From contig CANDJC010000021.1 in assembly GCA_947384955.1 (NCBI GenBank), positions 1 to 48,652 of the forward strand: a DNA stretch of 48,652 nt, read 5' to 3'. A model generated the notes under the pieces. It was not told the origin of the DNA. It saw only the letters and a list, made by a program, of their open reading frames with translations, and did no database searches. The position numbers and the translations under genes were made by a program. Of the stretch, positions 27,221 through 36,357 are shown piece by piece (position 1 is the stretch's first letter; each line of letters opens with the position of its first letter). This DNA is from an uncultured Eubacterium sp. (GTDB lineage Bacteria; Bacillota; Clostridia; Lachnospirales; Lachnospiraceae).

Positions 27221-27241
27221 AAACTGTTCTGGAAACAGTTT
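27221..27241. promoter_or_regulatory. Small AT-rich hairpin in the gap before fliK
   Basis: AAACTGTT and AACAGTTT pair around a short loop within the 138-base gap between the MotE-like gene and fliK. The minus-strand sequence after it is AT-rich with T-runs a few bases away, so partial termination is conceivable. Confidence 0.35.
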
Positions 27242-27282
27242 CCTGTCTCCAGCCCAGAATATACCTGTCTGAATGAATCCGG

Positions 27283-28128
27283 CTAATTTCTGCTAGGCTC
27301 TAACATTTCTGTCAGCTTCGCCGCGTTCTCCTGATTCATTGCCGCTAAAATATCCGCTCTGTTTTCCGCAGACATCTTTTCTAAAATCCTTCTTACAAGC
27401 GACATATTATCGGTCATTGTATCAAAAATAGCTGCAGCTTCCTTCGGCTTCATCGATGAATAGGTATTTACATAAGTATCCACGCTGCTGTCATACTGCT
27501 GCTGCTCGATTACTTCTTTATAAAGCACCTCCGCATTATCCGGTTCAATTCCCTCATAATATTTCTGATATTCCGAAATATCCGGCGCGTCATCCCCGAA
27601 TACAACTTCCTCATAAAATTCCTGCTTCAGTGTCTCAAATGCCGCTTCATTATCCCGGTATTTGCGCAGCTTTCTTACCTGGGCCTGCAAATCTTCAATC
27701 TTTGCTTCCTGGTCTTTATTCGTCTGCAGGGATGCTTCCAGCTCCCCTTCCAGCTCCTGAATGCGGGCAATTGCTTCATCTAATGTCTTATACGGATAAT
27801 CTTCATTTTCTTTTTCATCTGCCTTTGGCTGCGGCAGTATTTTATTTACATACGGCACGTCTTTTAAAACCGGGTACAGCACAGTAGAGCCGAATCCGCC
27901 TACGTCAAGCCGTACCAGCAGCGCCAGAATGCCCAGCCAGATTGCGATAATTACAATCGTCGCTAAGAAGACGACCAGCTTCCCGCCGGCTGTTTCCTGC
28001 TCTTCGGCCATCTCGCTTTCCTGCCTTGCCGCTTTTTTCTCTTCTTTTTTCCGTCTTTTCTCTTCTTTTTTCCTGGCTTTTTCTTCTTTTTTGGAATCCT
28101 GCTGTGCTTCCATTGCATTTTCTGGCAT
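27283..28128 (-). CDS. MotE/FlbB-like membrane protein with MgtE-type C-terminal motif
   Basis: The protein has 281 residues. A highly charged Lys/Glu-rich cytoplasmic N-terminus (about 10-45), one membrane segment (about 52-72), a coiled coil (about 110-165) and a C-terminal helical domain with the MgtE N-domain pattern (MKPKEAAAIFDTMTDNMSLV then ILEKMSAENRADILAAMN) are visible. This layout fits MotE/FlbB-type proteins, which in other bacteria support the stator/collar. ATG at 28128 is 9 bases from AGGAGG, whereas ATG at 28137 abuts it. It sits between fliJ and fliK, where such genes are common. Confidence 0.85.
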   Translation of the reverse strand: MPENAMEAQQDSKKEEKARKKEEKRRKKEEKKAARQESEMAEEQETAGGKLVVFLATIVIIAIWLGILALLVRLDVGGFGSTVLYPVLKDVPYVNKILPQPKADEKENEDYPYKTLDEAIARIQELEGELEASLQTNKDQEAKIEDLQAQVRKLRKYRDNEAAFETLKQEFYEEVVFGDDAPDISEYQKYYEGIEPDNAEVLYKEVIEQQQYDSSVDTYVNTYSSMKPKEAAAIFDTMTDNMSLVRRILEKMSAENRADILAAMNQENAAKLTEMLEPSRN

Positions 28129-28142
28129 CCCGGACATCCTCC

Positions 28143-28589
28143 TTATGTACTTTCCCCATGATATGTATAACTGACAAGCTCATTTACCGCCTGATTTTCT
28201 TCATAGGACACTTCCTGCTTAAACTCTTCAAAAGCCCGCTCGCGCAGCTTTTCAAAAGTCTTGCGCTCTATCATCATTTCATTCAGTTTCAGCCTTGCCG
28301 CCTCGACCTGCTTTTCTGCCGCATGGACGACCATCATCTGCGCACGGATTCTTGACTTCATAATGTCAATGGACTGCTTATTTTCTCTGATATCGCGGAT
28401 GCTTATCACACCGTTTACCAAATCTACCGCTCTTTTTTCATACATGGAGCGCTGTGTAATGAGCATCTGCAGAGCGGCTTCCTCTTTCCGAAGCTTTGCG
28501 TTCGCCTGCCCGTATGCAATTTTTGCCTGGCTTTCGAGCTTTAACTTGATATCCAGAATGCTCTGCAGCTTAAATATAAACTTTGCCAT
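28143..28589 (-). CDS. fliJ: Flagellar export chaperone/stalk protein FliJ
   Basis: The protein has 148 residues and is almost wholly alpha-helical coiled coil, the usual FliJ size. It starts MAKFIFKLQSILDIKLKLE. FliJ sits in the centre of the FliI ATPase ring and links it to FlhA. ATG at 28589 has AGGGA upstream; a TTG at 28601 is in frame. It follows fliI by 15 bases. Confidence 0.92.
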   Translation of the reverse strand: MAKFIFKLQSILDIKLKLESQAKIAYGQANAKLRKEEAALQMLITQRSMYEKRAVDLVNGVISIRDIRENKQSIDIMKSRIRAQMMVVHAAEKQVEAARLKLNEMMIERKTFEKLRERAFEEFKQEVSYEENQAVNELVSYTYHGEST

Positions 28590-28604
28590 TGCTTCCCTCA
28601 AGAT

Positions 28605-29939
28605 TTAATCTTTAAAAATTTCTTCCAGACGCTGCAAAATTTCCTCAAAAGAAAATTTTTCCATCGTACCCTGCATTAAAAACTGATTGACCGCATTGAT
28701 TTTCTGAATCGCATAATCAATCGCTACATTAGAGCCGCTTTTATACGCACCGATATTAATCAGGTCTTCGGCTTCATCATAAGTACCCAGCACATTTCGA
28801 AGCTTTCCGGCGGCACTTTTATGTTCGTCCCCGGCAATCGCGCTCATACACCTTGAAATGCTTGCCAGCACATCAATCGCCGGATAATGGTTCTTCTGTC
28901 CCAGCCTTCTTGATAATACTATATGCCCGTCAAGTATGCTTCGTGCCGTATCCGTAATCGGTTCGTTAAAATCGTCACCGTCTACCAATACGGTATACAG
29001 TCCGGTAATTGAGCCTTTATCCGAATTTCCCGCCCGCTCTAAAAGCTTCGGCATCTCTGAATAAATGCTCGGCGGATATCCCCTTGTAACCGGGGGCTCG
29101 CCGGAAGCTAAGCCGATTTCACGCTGCGCCATGCAAAAACGCGTCAGGGAATCCATCATTAAAAGGACATCTTTTCCCTGGTCCCTGAAATATTCCGCAA
29201 TGGCTGTCGCGGTCTTGGCAGCTTTATTTCGAATCAGCGCCGGCTTATCAGAAGTAGCTACAATCACGACCGAGCGCTTCATGCCTTCCTCGCCCATATC
29301 ATTTTCTACAAATTCCCGGACTTCACGCCCGCGCTCTCCAATCAGTGCAATGACATTGACATCCGCTCTCGTATTGCGGGCAAACATGCCCATCAGCGTG
29401 CTCTTGCCCACGCCGGAGCCTGCGAAAATTCCGATACGCTGTCCCTTGCCGACGGTAATCAGTCCGTCTACCGCTTTTACCCCTAACGGCAGCACATCCC
29501 GGATAATGACACGGGACATCGGGTCCGGCGGCATCGCATCTACCGGATACTCAGCATCCAGCTCCAGTTCTTCCACGTCCGTCGGCCTTCCAAGCCCGTC
29601 TAACGTATGTCCCAGTATGTTTTCGCCTGTCAGTATGGATAACGGGTGTCCGGTATTTTCCACAATGCATCCGGCCCCAATGCCTTCTACGCTTTCAAAA
29701 GGCATTAAAAGCAGGCACTTATCACGGAATCCAACGACCTCCGCCATAACAAAAGCATCCTGTTCTCTGTCTATGTAGATTCTGCACAGGTCGTTTAATT
29801 TCGCATCCGGCCCTAAAGACTCAATCGTAAGGCCTACTACTTTTGCCACTTTTCCATAGCGGTTAAAATAAGTTTTGTCTATCAAAGGAAAGTATTTTTT
29901 ATCAAAATCATGATACTGCCTGTTTTCCATTTCACTCAC
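28605..29939 (-). CDS. fliI: Flagellar export ATPase FliI
   Basis: The protein has 444 residues. It resembles F1-ATPase beta subunits: Walker A GIFAGSGVGKSTLMG (about 170-184), LIGERGREVREFVE, and Walker B LLMMDSLTRF. FliI energises and orders export of flagellar subunits together with FliH and FliJ. GTG at 29939 is taken as start; ATG three codons later (MENRQY) is equally plausible. Confidence 0.97.
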   Translation of the reverse strand: MSEMENRQYHDFDKKYFPLIDKTYFNRYGKVAKVVGLTIESLGPDAKLNDLCRIYIDREQDAFVMAEVVGFRDKCLLLMPFESVEGIGAGCIVENTGHPLSILTGENILGHTLDGLGRPTDVEELELDAEYPVDAMPPDPMSRVIIRDVLPLGVKAVDGLITVGKGQRIGIFAGSGVGKSTLMGMFARNTRADVNVIALIGERGREVREFVENDMGEEGMKRSVVIVATSDKPALIRNKAAKTATAIAEYFRDQGKDVLLMMDSLTRFCMAQREIGLASGEPPVTRGYPPSIYSEMPKLLERAGNSDKGSITGLYTVLVDGDDFNEPITDTARSILDGHIVLSRRLGQKNHYPAIDVLASISRCMSAIAGDEHKSAAGKLRNVLGTYDEAEDLINIGAYKSGSNVAIDYAIQKINAVNQFLMQGTMEKFSFEEILQRLEEIFKD

Positions 29940-29954
29940 AATCCTGTTCCCAGA

Positions 29955-30824
29955 TTATCCCATACAGGACAGCTGTCTTAAGCTTTTTGTCAGATTTTCA
30001 AGCTGTACATCCAGTCCGCAGTCAAACAGGCCTTCGTCTGTGTCGATTTTGCACTGCCCCGGCTGCATGGATTCATCCATAATCACATCCAGCACTGCCT
30101 CACCGCCGATTTTCTGGAAGATTTCCTGTTTTCTGCCTTCAATTTCCTCATAGTCGTCTGCACTTACAAATATACGGAACTGCCGGCTGTTTTTGATATG
30201 CTGCACAGTCTGGCGGATTAAATGCAGAAGGATACGGCGGCATCCGGAAAGGTCCGTGTGCAGCACGCTGTCAAATACCTGAATCACGGTATCCATCAGC
30301 TCCGGCTCCATTGCTTCCAGCCTCTGCGCATAGTCCTGCTCTAAAACATCCCTTCTTTGCTGCAGCTGCTTTTGTCCCTCGGCTTCTATGGCGCGGGCAC
30401 GTTCCATGCCCTGTGCGTAACCTTTCTCTTCTGCCTGCTTTCTGGCTGTTTCCTTCAGATTTTCCGCTTCCTGCACCGCTTTTTTCAAAATCTCTTCCGC
30501 ATCGGCAGTCGCTTTGGAAAGAATCTGGTCCGCCTGCTCTTTTGCGCGCTCTACATAATCAATCTCCAGCTCCTGCGGCACTTCCAGATTTACTCCGAAA
30601 AGCCCTTCCTGAAAGACCGCGTCTGTTTCAGCGGATGCTTCTTCCCCCTCCTGGCCTTCCTTTTTCTTTTCGTGCGCCTGCTGGTACAGCTGTGCCTTGC
30701 GCTCAAATGTGAGCGCGGTCAGCTTTTGTTCTAGCAGCTCATTATGGTCAATCACGCGGGTAAAAACTTCTCCCTGGTTCTGATTCACCTGTGCCTTATA
30801 CAAATTAGACAACGATTTCGTCAC
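29955..30824 (-). CDS. fliH: Flagellar export ATPase regulator FliH
   Basis: The protein has 289 residues. A long coiled coil rich in Glu/Gln/Ala (about 85-165) precedes the C-terminal FliH/V-ATPase E-like domain ending in NLTKSLRQLSCMG. FliH binds and restrains FliI. GTG at 30824 (then TKSLSNLYK) fits best, with AGAGG 5 bases upstream; the frame is open to a TTG at 30845. It overlaps the end of fliG by 20 bases. Confidence 0.88.
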   Translation of the reverse strand: MTKSLSNLYKAQVNQNQGEVFTRVIDHNELLEQKLTALTFERKAQLYQQAHEKKKEGQEGEEASAETDAVFQEGLFGVNLEVPQELEIDYVERAKEQADQILSKATADAEEILKKAVQEAENLKETARKQAEEKGYAQGMERARAIEAEGQKQLQQRRDVLEQDYAQRLEAMEPELMDTVIQVFDSVLHTDLSGCRRILLHLIRQTVQHIKNSRQFRIFVSADDYEEIEGRKQEIFQKIGGEAVLDVIMDESMQPGQCKIDTDEGLFDCGLDVQLENLTKSLRQLSCMG

Positions 30825-31809
30825 CTCCGCCTCTTGAAATGACAATCTCAGCGGAATCTTCTAACTTACGGATGACAGCAACAATCTTCTGCTGTGCTTC
30901 CTCTACATCTTTCATTCTTACAGGGCCCATGAATTCCATGTCTTCTTCTATCATAGCAGCAAGACGTTTGGAAAGGTTCTTAAGAATTGCGCCTTTCACT
31001 TCTTCATTCGAGCCCTTCAGAGCAATTGCAAGATCGCTGTTTTCAACATCACGCAGCACTCGCTGAATCGCACGGTCGTCCAGAAGAAGGATATCTTCGA
31101 ATACGAACATCTTCTTGCGGATTTCGTCTGCCAGTTCCGGTTCTTCCACCTCGAGTGTTTCCATAATGTGTTTTTCTGTACTCCGGTCTACGGTATTCAA
31201 AATGCTGACAATCGCATCGACACCGCCCACAATCGTGTAATCCTGATTTGCCAGTGAGGCCAGCTTGCGCTCTAATACGCTTTCTACCTCTTTAATAACA
31301 TCCGGCGATGTCCGGTCCATCATCGCTATACGCTTCGCTACGTCAGCCTGCTTTTCCGCATCCAGCGAGCCGATAATCATAGATGCCTGATTCGGAGACA
31401 GATAGGACAGAATCATGGCAATCGTCTGCGGATGTTCGTCCTGGATAAAGTTCAGTACCTGGCTGGCATCTGTTTTACGCACAAACTCGAACGGACGCAC
31501 CTGTAAGGATGCCGTCAGCTTGGTAATCACCTGCTGCGCGCGTTCCTCTCCGAGCGCTTTGTCCAAAAGGTCTTTTGCGTATCCGATACCGCCTTCTGAT
31601 ATGTACTGCTGTGCCAGGCACACCTGATAAAATTCGTTGATGATGTCGTCCTTAAGCTGCGGGGCAATACTTCTTGTATTCGCAATTTCCAGCGTCAGCT
31701 CCTCGATTTCATCTTCTTTTAAATATCTAAAAATGCTTGCTGATTTTTCCGGCCCCAGAGCAATCAAAAGGACTGCCGCTTTTTGAAGGCCACTCATCTT
31801 ATCCGCCAT
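30805..31809 (-). CDS. fliG: Flagellar motor switch protein FliG
   Basis: The protein has 334 residues. It contains the EHPQ motif (FIQDEHPQTIAMILSYL, about 125-141) of the middle domain and the C-terminal torque helix region with MFVFEDILLLDDRAIQRVLR. FliG couples stator action to rotor turning and sits on FliF. AGGGAG precedes the ATG. It is 19 bases after fliF. Confidence 0.98.
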   Translation of the reverse strand: MADKMSGLQKAAVLLIALGPEKSASIFRYLKEDEIEELTLEIANTRSIAPQLKDDIINEFYQVCLAQQYISEGGIGYAKDLLDKALGEERAQQVITKLTASLQVRPFEFVRKTDASQVLNFIQDEHPQTIAMILSYLSPNQASMIIGSLDAEKQADVAKRIAMMDRTSPDVIKEVESVLERKLASLANQDYTIVGGVDAIVSILNTVDRSTEKHIMETLEVEEPELADEIRKKMFVFEDILLLDDRAIQRVLRDVENSDLAIALKGSNEEVKGAILKNLSKRLAAMIEEDMEFMGPVRMKDVEEAQQKIVAVIRKLEDSAEIVISRGGGDEIVV

Positions 31810-31828
31810 GTTTCTCCCTCGATTCGAA

Positions 31829-33448
31829 CTATTCCCAGTCTTCGTTCAGCCAGTTACGCAGCAGTGACGCAACAGCTTCTGGTTTTTCTTCTACGAATTT
31901 TTCGATCAAAACCCTTGCCTCGGATTTTTCCTTGAATCCGATATCTTCCAGATTTTCTTCTTCGTTTTCTTTTGTAGTCTGCAGTAATGTCTCTACCGAC
32001 AGTTCCGGTTCTATTTCCGGAGCCTTCTCTTTTCTTGTGCTCATAAATACAACAAATCCAAGCAGTGCAAAAATTAAGACTGCGAGTATGATTTCCAGAT
32101 AATCCGTCAGTGTCCTGCCGCCCTCAGAAGGAATAAACAGCGGTTCCTGGTATGCAATTACAGAAATCCGTTCCGGGTCTATCCCGGTCGCCATGGCAAG
32201 AGACTCGATAATCTGCTGGTCTACCTGCTGCATCTGCGCCGGCTGGCTTTCAATCTGCGCCCGGTATTCATCAAATGTCATGCCCTCTAATGTACCGTCG
32301 CTTCTTAAAGCATCTTCATCATATTTGACATAGGAACGGAGTGAAACTGACAAAGAGGCATTTTCATACTGAATTCCGCCAATGCCTTTTCTCGTATTTT
32401 CTATTCTTTCATTTAAAGCATATTCTGCAGAAGCGTCTGAAATGGTCTGCTGTGTCTGCTCTCCGTTATCAAGCATATATGTATTGCCGTCTTCTCCATT
32501 CGCATCTGTGCCAGGCACTCCGGCATTTCCTGAAATCGTTTCCTCATCATAAGTGGAATTGTTTTTATAAGGCCCCTGGGCTCCGCCGCCCGGTACATCG
32601 TATTCCTTGCTCGTAATCGTCGTATCGTCAAAGTTCAAAGGCAGGTTTACGCCCACTTCCGCGCTCTGGTACTGTCCGGTTCCAAGCAGGATGTTTTTCA
32701 CATCTCCTTTGACCTTGCTTTCCAGCTTCTGCTGATAAGAAAGCTGTGAAGCCGTCATCCCGGAAGCGGTTGCTAATTCACCCATGCCGCCGGAATACAG
32801 CAGATTTAAGTTGCTGTCCATAATGGAGATATTATCTGTCGTCTTATTTCCAAGTCCTGTTGCAATCATCCTTGCCAGGCCTACTGCCTGATCTTCGCTC
32901 ATTTCACCGTCTAATTCCAGAAATACTTCTGCAAAGGATTCTTTCTCATTTGCAATCAGAGTTCCGTCATCGTTTGGAATGTCCAGATTTACAGTCGCCG
33001 TTACAACATTCGAAAGAGACTCCAGGTCTGTCTCCATTTTATTTTCCTGATATTCTTTGTATAATTTTGCCTTATCTGCTTCTGTGGTGCTCAGACTGCC
33101 GTTTAAAATCTGGCTGAGCTGATCATCGTTTGTTGTAATGGCATTTGAACCTAAAAGAATATTAGCCTGGGAAGAATCCTTTTTCTTTATCGTAAAGGTC
33201 ATCCCGTCATCCGAGACTTCATGATAGATGTCTGCATCATTTAGCAATGTCTGTACTGTGGACGCTTCTTTGGCTGTCTCACATATTTTTATAATCACCA
33301 TTTCCGGACGCGTCAGCACAGCTGCAAGAATAGCTACTGCAAGGATAACCACCAGCGCTGAGCTTGCAATGATCATCTGCTGCTTTTTGGTGAATTTTTT
33401 CCACCATTCTACAATTCTATTTAATAACTCTCTGATTCTGTCTGGCAT
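31829..33448 (-). CDS. fliF: Flagellar MS-ring protein FliF
   Basis: The protein has 539 residues. Two membrane segments (about 24-44 and 435-455) flank a large extracytoplasmic part containing ring-building motifs; the C-terminal tail (about 500-539) has the FliG-binding pattern LIEKFVEEKPEAVASLLRNWL. It nucleates the basal body. ATG at 33448 is chosen over GTG at 33454 on spacing to GAGAGTGAG. Confidence 0.97.
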   Translation of the reverse strand: MPDRIRELLNRIVEWWKKFTKKQQMIIASSALVVILAVAILAAVLTRPEMVIIKICETAKEASTVQTLLNDADIYHEVSDDGMTFTIKKKDSSQANILLGSNAITTNDDQLSQILNGSLSTTEADKAKLYKEYQENKMETDLESLSNVVTATVNLDIPNDDGTLIANEKESFAEVFLELDGEMSEDQAVGLARMIATGLGNKTTDNISIMDSNLNLLYSGGMGELATASGMTASQLSYQQKLESKVKGDVKNILLGTGQYQSAEVGVNLPLNFDDTTITSKEYDVPGGGAQGPYKNNSTYDEETISGNAGVPGTDANGEDGNTYMLDNGEQTQQTISDASAEYALNERIENTRKGIGGIQYENASLSVSLRSYVKYDEDALRSDGTLEGMTFDEYRAQIESQPAQMQQVDQQIIESLAMATGIDPERISVIAYQEPLFIPSEGGRTLTDYLEIILAVLIFALLGFVVFMSTRKEKAPEIEPELSVETLLQTTKENEEENLEDIGFKEKSEARVLIEKFVEEKPEAVASLLRNWLNEDWE

Positions 33449-33474
33449 TTTCACTCACTCTCCGTATCTTCCTG

Positions 33475-33795
33475 TTAAATCTGCATCTGCATGATTTCCC
33501 GATAAGCATCAATAATCTTGTCTTTCACCGATACGGTATACTGCAGAGCGACATTTGCTTTGGACTGTGCAATTAATAAATCATGTGTATTTTCTGATTT
33601 TCCTAATGCAAACTGAATCATAGCTGATTCTGCATCGTTGTGCAAGTCATTTGTCTCTTCTACCATCCCAAGAGCAGACTGAAAAACAGTTTCAAAATCC
33701 TCTGAATATTCCTGTGCCGCAGTCAGAAACTGCTTCTGCGCCGCCGCAAAAGCTGATTCCGCTTCCGTGGCTCCTGTTATACCTGATACATCCAT
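33475..33795 (-). CDS. fliE: Flagellar hook-basal body protein FliE
   Basis: The protein has 106 residues. It shows the FliE C-terminal pattern (NTHDLLIAQSKANVALQYTV then KDKIIDAYREIMQMQI). FliE joins the MS ring to the rod. AGGAGTG lies before the ATG. It follows flgC by 30 bases. Confidence 0.97.
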   Translation of the reverse strand: MDVSGITGATEAESAFAAAQKQFLTAAQEYSEDFETVFQSALGMVEETNDLHNDAESAMIQFALGKSENTHDLLIAQSKANVALQYTVSVKDKIIDAYREIMQMQI

Positions 33796-33825
33796 TTCCT
33801 ACACTCCTATTTTACATCTTCTCCA

Positions 33826-34272
33826 TTATTTTCCAATCTGCAGTCCTGCCTGAGCCATCGATTTTCCTGCTTCAAATGCAGTAATATTGGCTTCATATGC
33901 CCGGCTGGCATCGATTAAGTTTGTCATTTCTGTCACAAGATTCACATTCGGATAAGAAACATATCCGTTTTCATCAGCATCCGGATGCGCCGGGTCGTAT
34001 TCCATAATGAAATCTGACGTATTATCTTCCCCGACCTCCACGACCTTTACGCCGTTTCCAATATGGCTGCCCCTCTTCCTGCTCTCTGTTAAATACCGGT
34101 CAAACCGGTTTACGCCTTTTTCCTGAAAAGAGACTACCTTGCGCCGGTACGGTGTCCCTGCATCTGTCCTTGTCGTATTGACATTTGCTAAATTCTCTGC
34201 AATGATATCTGCCCGAAACTGCTGAGCCGTCATTCCCGTCGCACTGATATTAAATGATTGAAATAATGCCAT
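33826..34272 (-). CDS. flgC: Flagellar basal-body rod protein FlgC
   Basis: The protein has 148 residues with the rod-protein N-terminus (FNISATGMTAQQFRADIIAENLANVNTTRT, split: about 7-36), the FlgC signature GVKVVEVGEDNT, and the C-terminal helix MTNLIDASRAYEANITAFE. It forms the proximal rod with FlgB. GGAG lies 7-10 bases before ATG. Confidence 0.98.
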   Translation of the reverse strand: MALFQSFNISATGMTAQQFRADIIAENLANVNTTRTDAGTPYRRKVVSFQEKGVNRFDRYLTESRKRGSHIGNGVKVVEVGEDNTSDFIMEYDPAHPDADENGYVSYPNVNLVTEMTNLIDASRAYEANITAFEAGKSMAQAGLQIGK

Positions 34273-34311
34273 ATGCTTTTTCTCCTTTTCTTAAATTTTC
34301 ATGCTTTCGCG

Positions 34312-34713
34312 TTATTTGCTCATTGCAGTTCTCATACGTGCAAATTCCTGGGAAATGCTGTCTGTCAGCGCGGAATAACGAATCTGCTCAGAAGCCAGCT
34401 CTACATTTTCCGTATGCATATCTACATTGTTACCGTCGAGCCGGTAAGAAAAAGACTCGGCTGCCATATCAATCTGTGATGTCGCTGTCAGACGGCTCAG
34501 ATTCATATTGCGAATCCTGCTGTCCAGATTCCGGTTATATTTCGAATCCATCAGCTCCCGTTCCAAAAGAGACTGGAAATCCACATCGTACCGTTTAAAA
34601 TCCGGCGTTGTTGCATTTGCAATATTATTTGCAAGCGTACTTTCCCTCAGCCAGCTTGCATCAGCCGCTTTGTCTAAAACATTGATATAATCAAATGCGG
34701 ATGACTGAAACAT
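34312..34713 (-). CDS. flgB: Flagellar basal-body rod protein FlgB
   Basis: The protein has 133 residues with the rod N-terminus (ASWLRESTLANNIANATTPDF, split) and a C-terminal helix ending in EFARMRTAMSK. It is the first gene of the fla/che run; AGGAGGGG precedes the ATG and a strong promoter lies about 70-100 bases upstream. Confidence 0.98.
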   Translation of the reverse strand: MFQSSAFDYINVLDKAADASWLRESTLANNIANATTPDFKRYDVDFQSLLERELMDSKYNRNLDSRIRNMNLSRLTATSQIDMAAESFSYRLDGNNVDMHTENVELASEQIRYSALTDSISQEFARMRTAMSK

Positions 34714-34781
34714 ACTACCCCCTCCTGTTCTTCGTTCTATTTCTTTGCAGTTTTACATTTTTCTCTTGTAACCTATCTTAT

Positions 34782-34810
34782 ATATTAAAATATTCACACT
34801 ATTTTGACAA
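34782..34810 (-). promoter_or_regulatory. Sigma-A promoter of the fla/che operon
   Basis: On the minus strand TTGTCA (34805-34810) and TAATAT (34782-34787) are exactly 17 bases apart, in the codY-flgB gap and about 70 bases upstream of flgB. The spacer (34789-34803) matches the CodY box AATTTTCWGAAAATT at 11 of 15 positions, which could be a weak operator or simply AT-richness. Confidence 0.75.
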
Positions 34811-34857
34811 GAGGAAATTTACATAATGCGATACTTTTTTATCGACCAGATATTACA

Positions 34858-35634
34858 TCATTGATTTTTCTTTTTCATGGCCTCTAATTCCGAAAATACA
34901 ACGTCATTTGTCACTTTGATATATGTACCTTTCATTCCCGAAGAACGCGATTCAATGACCCCGGCGCTTTCAAATTTGCGCAGTGCGTTGACAATGACAG
35001 AGCGCGTGATTCCGACGCGGTCCGCTACTTTGCTCGCAACTAAAATGCCTTCCGTACCGTTTAACTCCTCGAAAATATGCATAATTGCTTCGAGTTCGGA
35101 AAAAGACAGTGTGCTGATTGCAGAACGGACAATCTGGATTTTTCTTGTTTCTTCCTCTGTTTCCTCATTTACGGAACGCATCATTTCAAGCCCTACAACT
35201 GTGGTGCCGTACTCGCATAATATAATGTCGTCGATGTCATACGGCTCATCCATGCGGTATACGAACAGCGTCCCAAGCCGCTCGCCTGCAATGTCAATCG
35301 GTGTTATAATCGCGGAATATTTCTTGATATCCTGTACAAAACCAAGCGTTTCTAAATTTACATTTTCTTTTGTAGACAGTATGCCAAGCAGCCGTTCGTT
35401 CAGCATGACATCAATAAGCTCCCCCACTTCGTCCACAATCAGTTCTGAAATCTCCGCAATCCCGCTGCAGCGGCTGGTTCCAAGTACCTTTCCCTTTTTA
35501 CTTATGACCAGGATGTTTGACTTTAGAATGTCAGTCATGACTTCACAGATATCGCTGAATACTACTTTCGACGAATTGTTGTTGTGGAGCAGTTTATTTA
35601 TCTTTCTTGTTTTATCTAGCAGTTGAACACTCAT
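34858..35634 (-). CDS. codY: GTP- and branched-chain amino acid-sensing repressor CodY
   Basis: The protein has 258 residues, the standard CodY length. The N-terminal GAF domain (about 1-155) binds isoleucine/valine in the family; the C-terminal winged helix has VASKVADRVGITRSVIVNAL (about 204-223) and RSSGMKGTYIKV. CodY represses nutrient-limitation genes, including motility genes in several Firmicutes. AGGAGG lies about 7 bases before the ATG. Its position between topA and flgB is a conserved arrangement. Confidence 0.98.
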   Translation of the reverse strand: MSVQLLDKTRKINKLLHNNNSSKVVFSDICEVMTDILKSNILVISKKGKVLGTSRCSGIAEISELIVDEVGELIDVMLNERLLGILSTKENVNLETLGFVQDIKKYSAIITPIDIAGERLGTLFVYRMDEPYDIDDIILCEYGTTVVGLEMMRSVNEETEEETRKIQIVRSAISTLSFSELEAIMHIFEELNGTEGILVASKVADRVGITRSVIVNALRKFESAGVIESRSSGMKGTYIKVTNDVVFSELEAMKKKNQ

Positions 35635-35687
35635 TGGTGCCTACCTCCTCCTTTTCTGCGGCTTTTTAAGCATTCATGGTGTATTTT

Positions 35688-35716
35688 ATGATAACACTTC
35701 TTTTCTGATAATTCAA
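35688..35716 (-). promoter_or_regulatory. Sigma-A promoter of codY
   Basis: TTGAAT (35711-35716) and TATCAT (35688-35693) on the minus strand are 17 bases apart, about 55 bases upstream of the codY start. Confidence 0.7.
35699..35713 (-). promoter_or_regulatory. Probable CodY box overlapping the codY promoter
   Basis: The minus-strand 15-mer AATTATCAGAAAAGA matches the CodY consensus AATTTTCWGAAAATT at 12 of 15 positions and overlaps the -35 element and spacer. This fits negative autoregulation (inference). Confidence 0.6.
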
Positions 35717-35820
35717 CCGATTTTGGGTAATTTCATGAATTGTTTGTTACCTATTTGTTACAAAAATGTTTAATGCTGGAAGAAGGGGGGATGAGGGATA
35801 GGGGGGGTGGAGGACGGACG

Positions 35821-36098
35821 CTGGAGGGAGAAACTTTTTCCTGCTGCTGTGCGGTTTACGAAAAGTAAGAAGTTCTAAGTTTTCTGCGGAAAGGCTGTGG
35901 CAGCGGACGGACCGGCGCCTGATGCCCTGGCGTTTTTGCTGGCTGAAGGTATTGGCGCTGGCAGGCGCCTTTTGGGGACTTGAAGGCTGTTTAAGGGGAT
36001 AGTCTGTGTGTCCCCAAATCCTGGGTGATGAGCAGAAAACTAAGAACTTCTAACTTTTCTCCAAATGCACAGCAGCAAGAAAAAGTTTCTCCCTCCAG
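35821..36098 (+). repeat. 280-bp structured repeat family, copy A
   Basis: Terminal arms 35821-35852 and 36067-36098 are inverted repeats (31 of 32 positions). Inside are a second inverted pair (35868-35887 with 36032-36051, 19 of 20), GGCGCCTG/CAGGCGCC (35914-35921 with 35962-35969) and TTTGGGGAC/GTCCCCAAA (35971-35979 with 36010-36018). The same four stems occur in copies B and C. There is no reading frame of substance. A run of 7 G (35801-35807) lies just to the left. It could be a MITE or a structured RNA. Confidence 0.85.
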
Positions 36099-36333
36099 CT
36101 GGTTTTTGGCTGGTCCGCATTGTATTGCTTTTCTAAAGCTTTGGTGCAGGTTTTGGGGGCTTTGTTCTGCCAGGATGTTTTTGTTTTATTAAATACAGAT
36201 TGGGAAAGGTTTCTCCCTCTGGCTCGTTTGGGCTTGCATGGCTCTGTTTTTCTAAAGTTGTGGTGTGGTATGGGATGTTGTTCCGCCAGGATGCTTTCTT
36301 TTTAGAGAACGGCAGAATAGGATTTTCTGCTTT
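36086..36333. repeat. Imperfect ~124-bp tandem duplication of copy A's right end and flank
   Basis: Starting with TTTCTCCCTC at 36086 and again at 36210, two units share landmarks such as TTTTCTAAAG and CCAGGATG in the same order, with many differences. The duplication therefore starts within the terminal arm of copy A. I see no gene here. Confidence 0.6.
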
Positions 36334-36357
36334 TTTCTCAGAGAACGGGTGCGTGAC

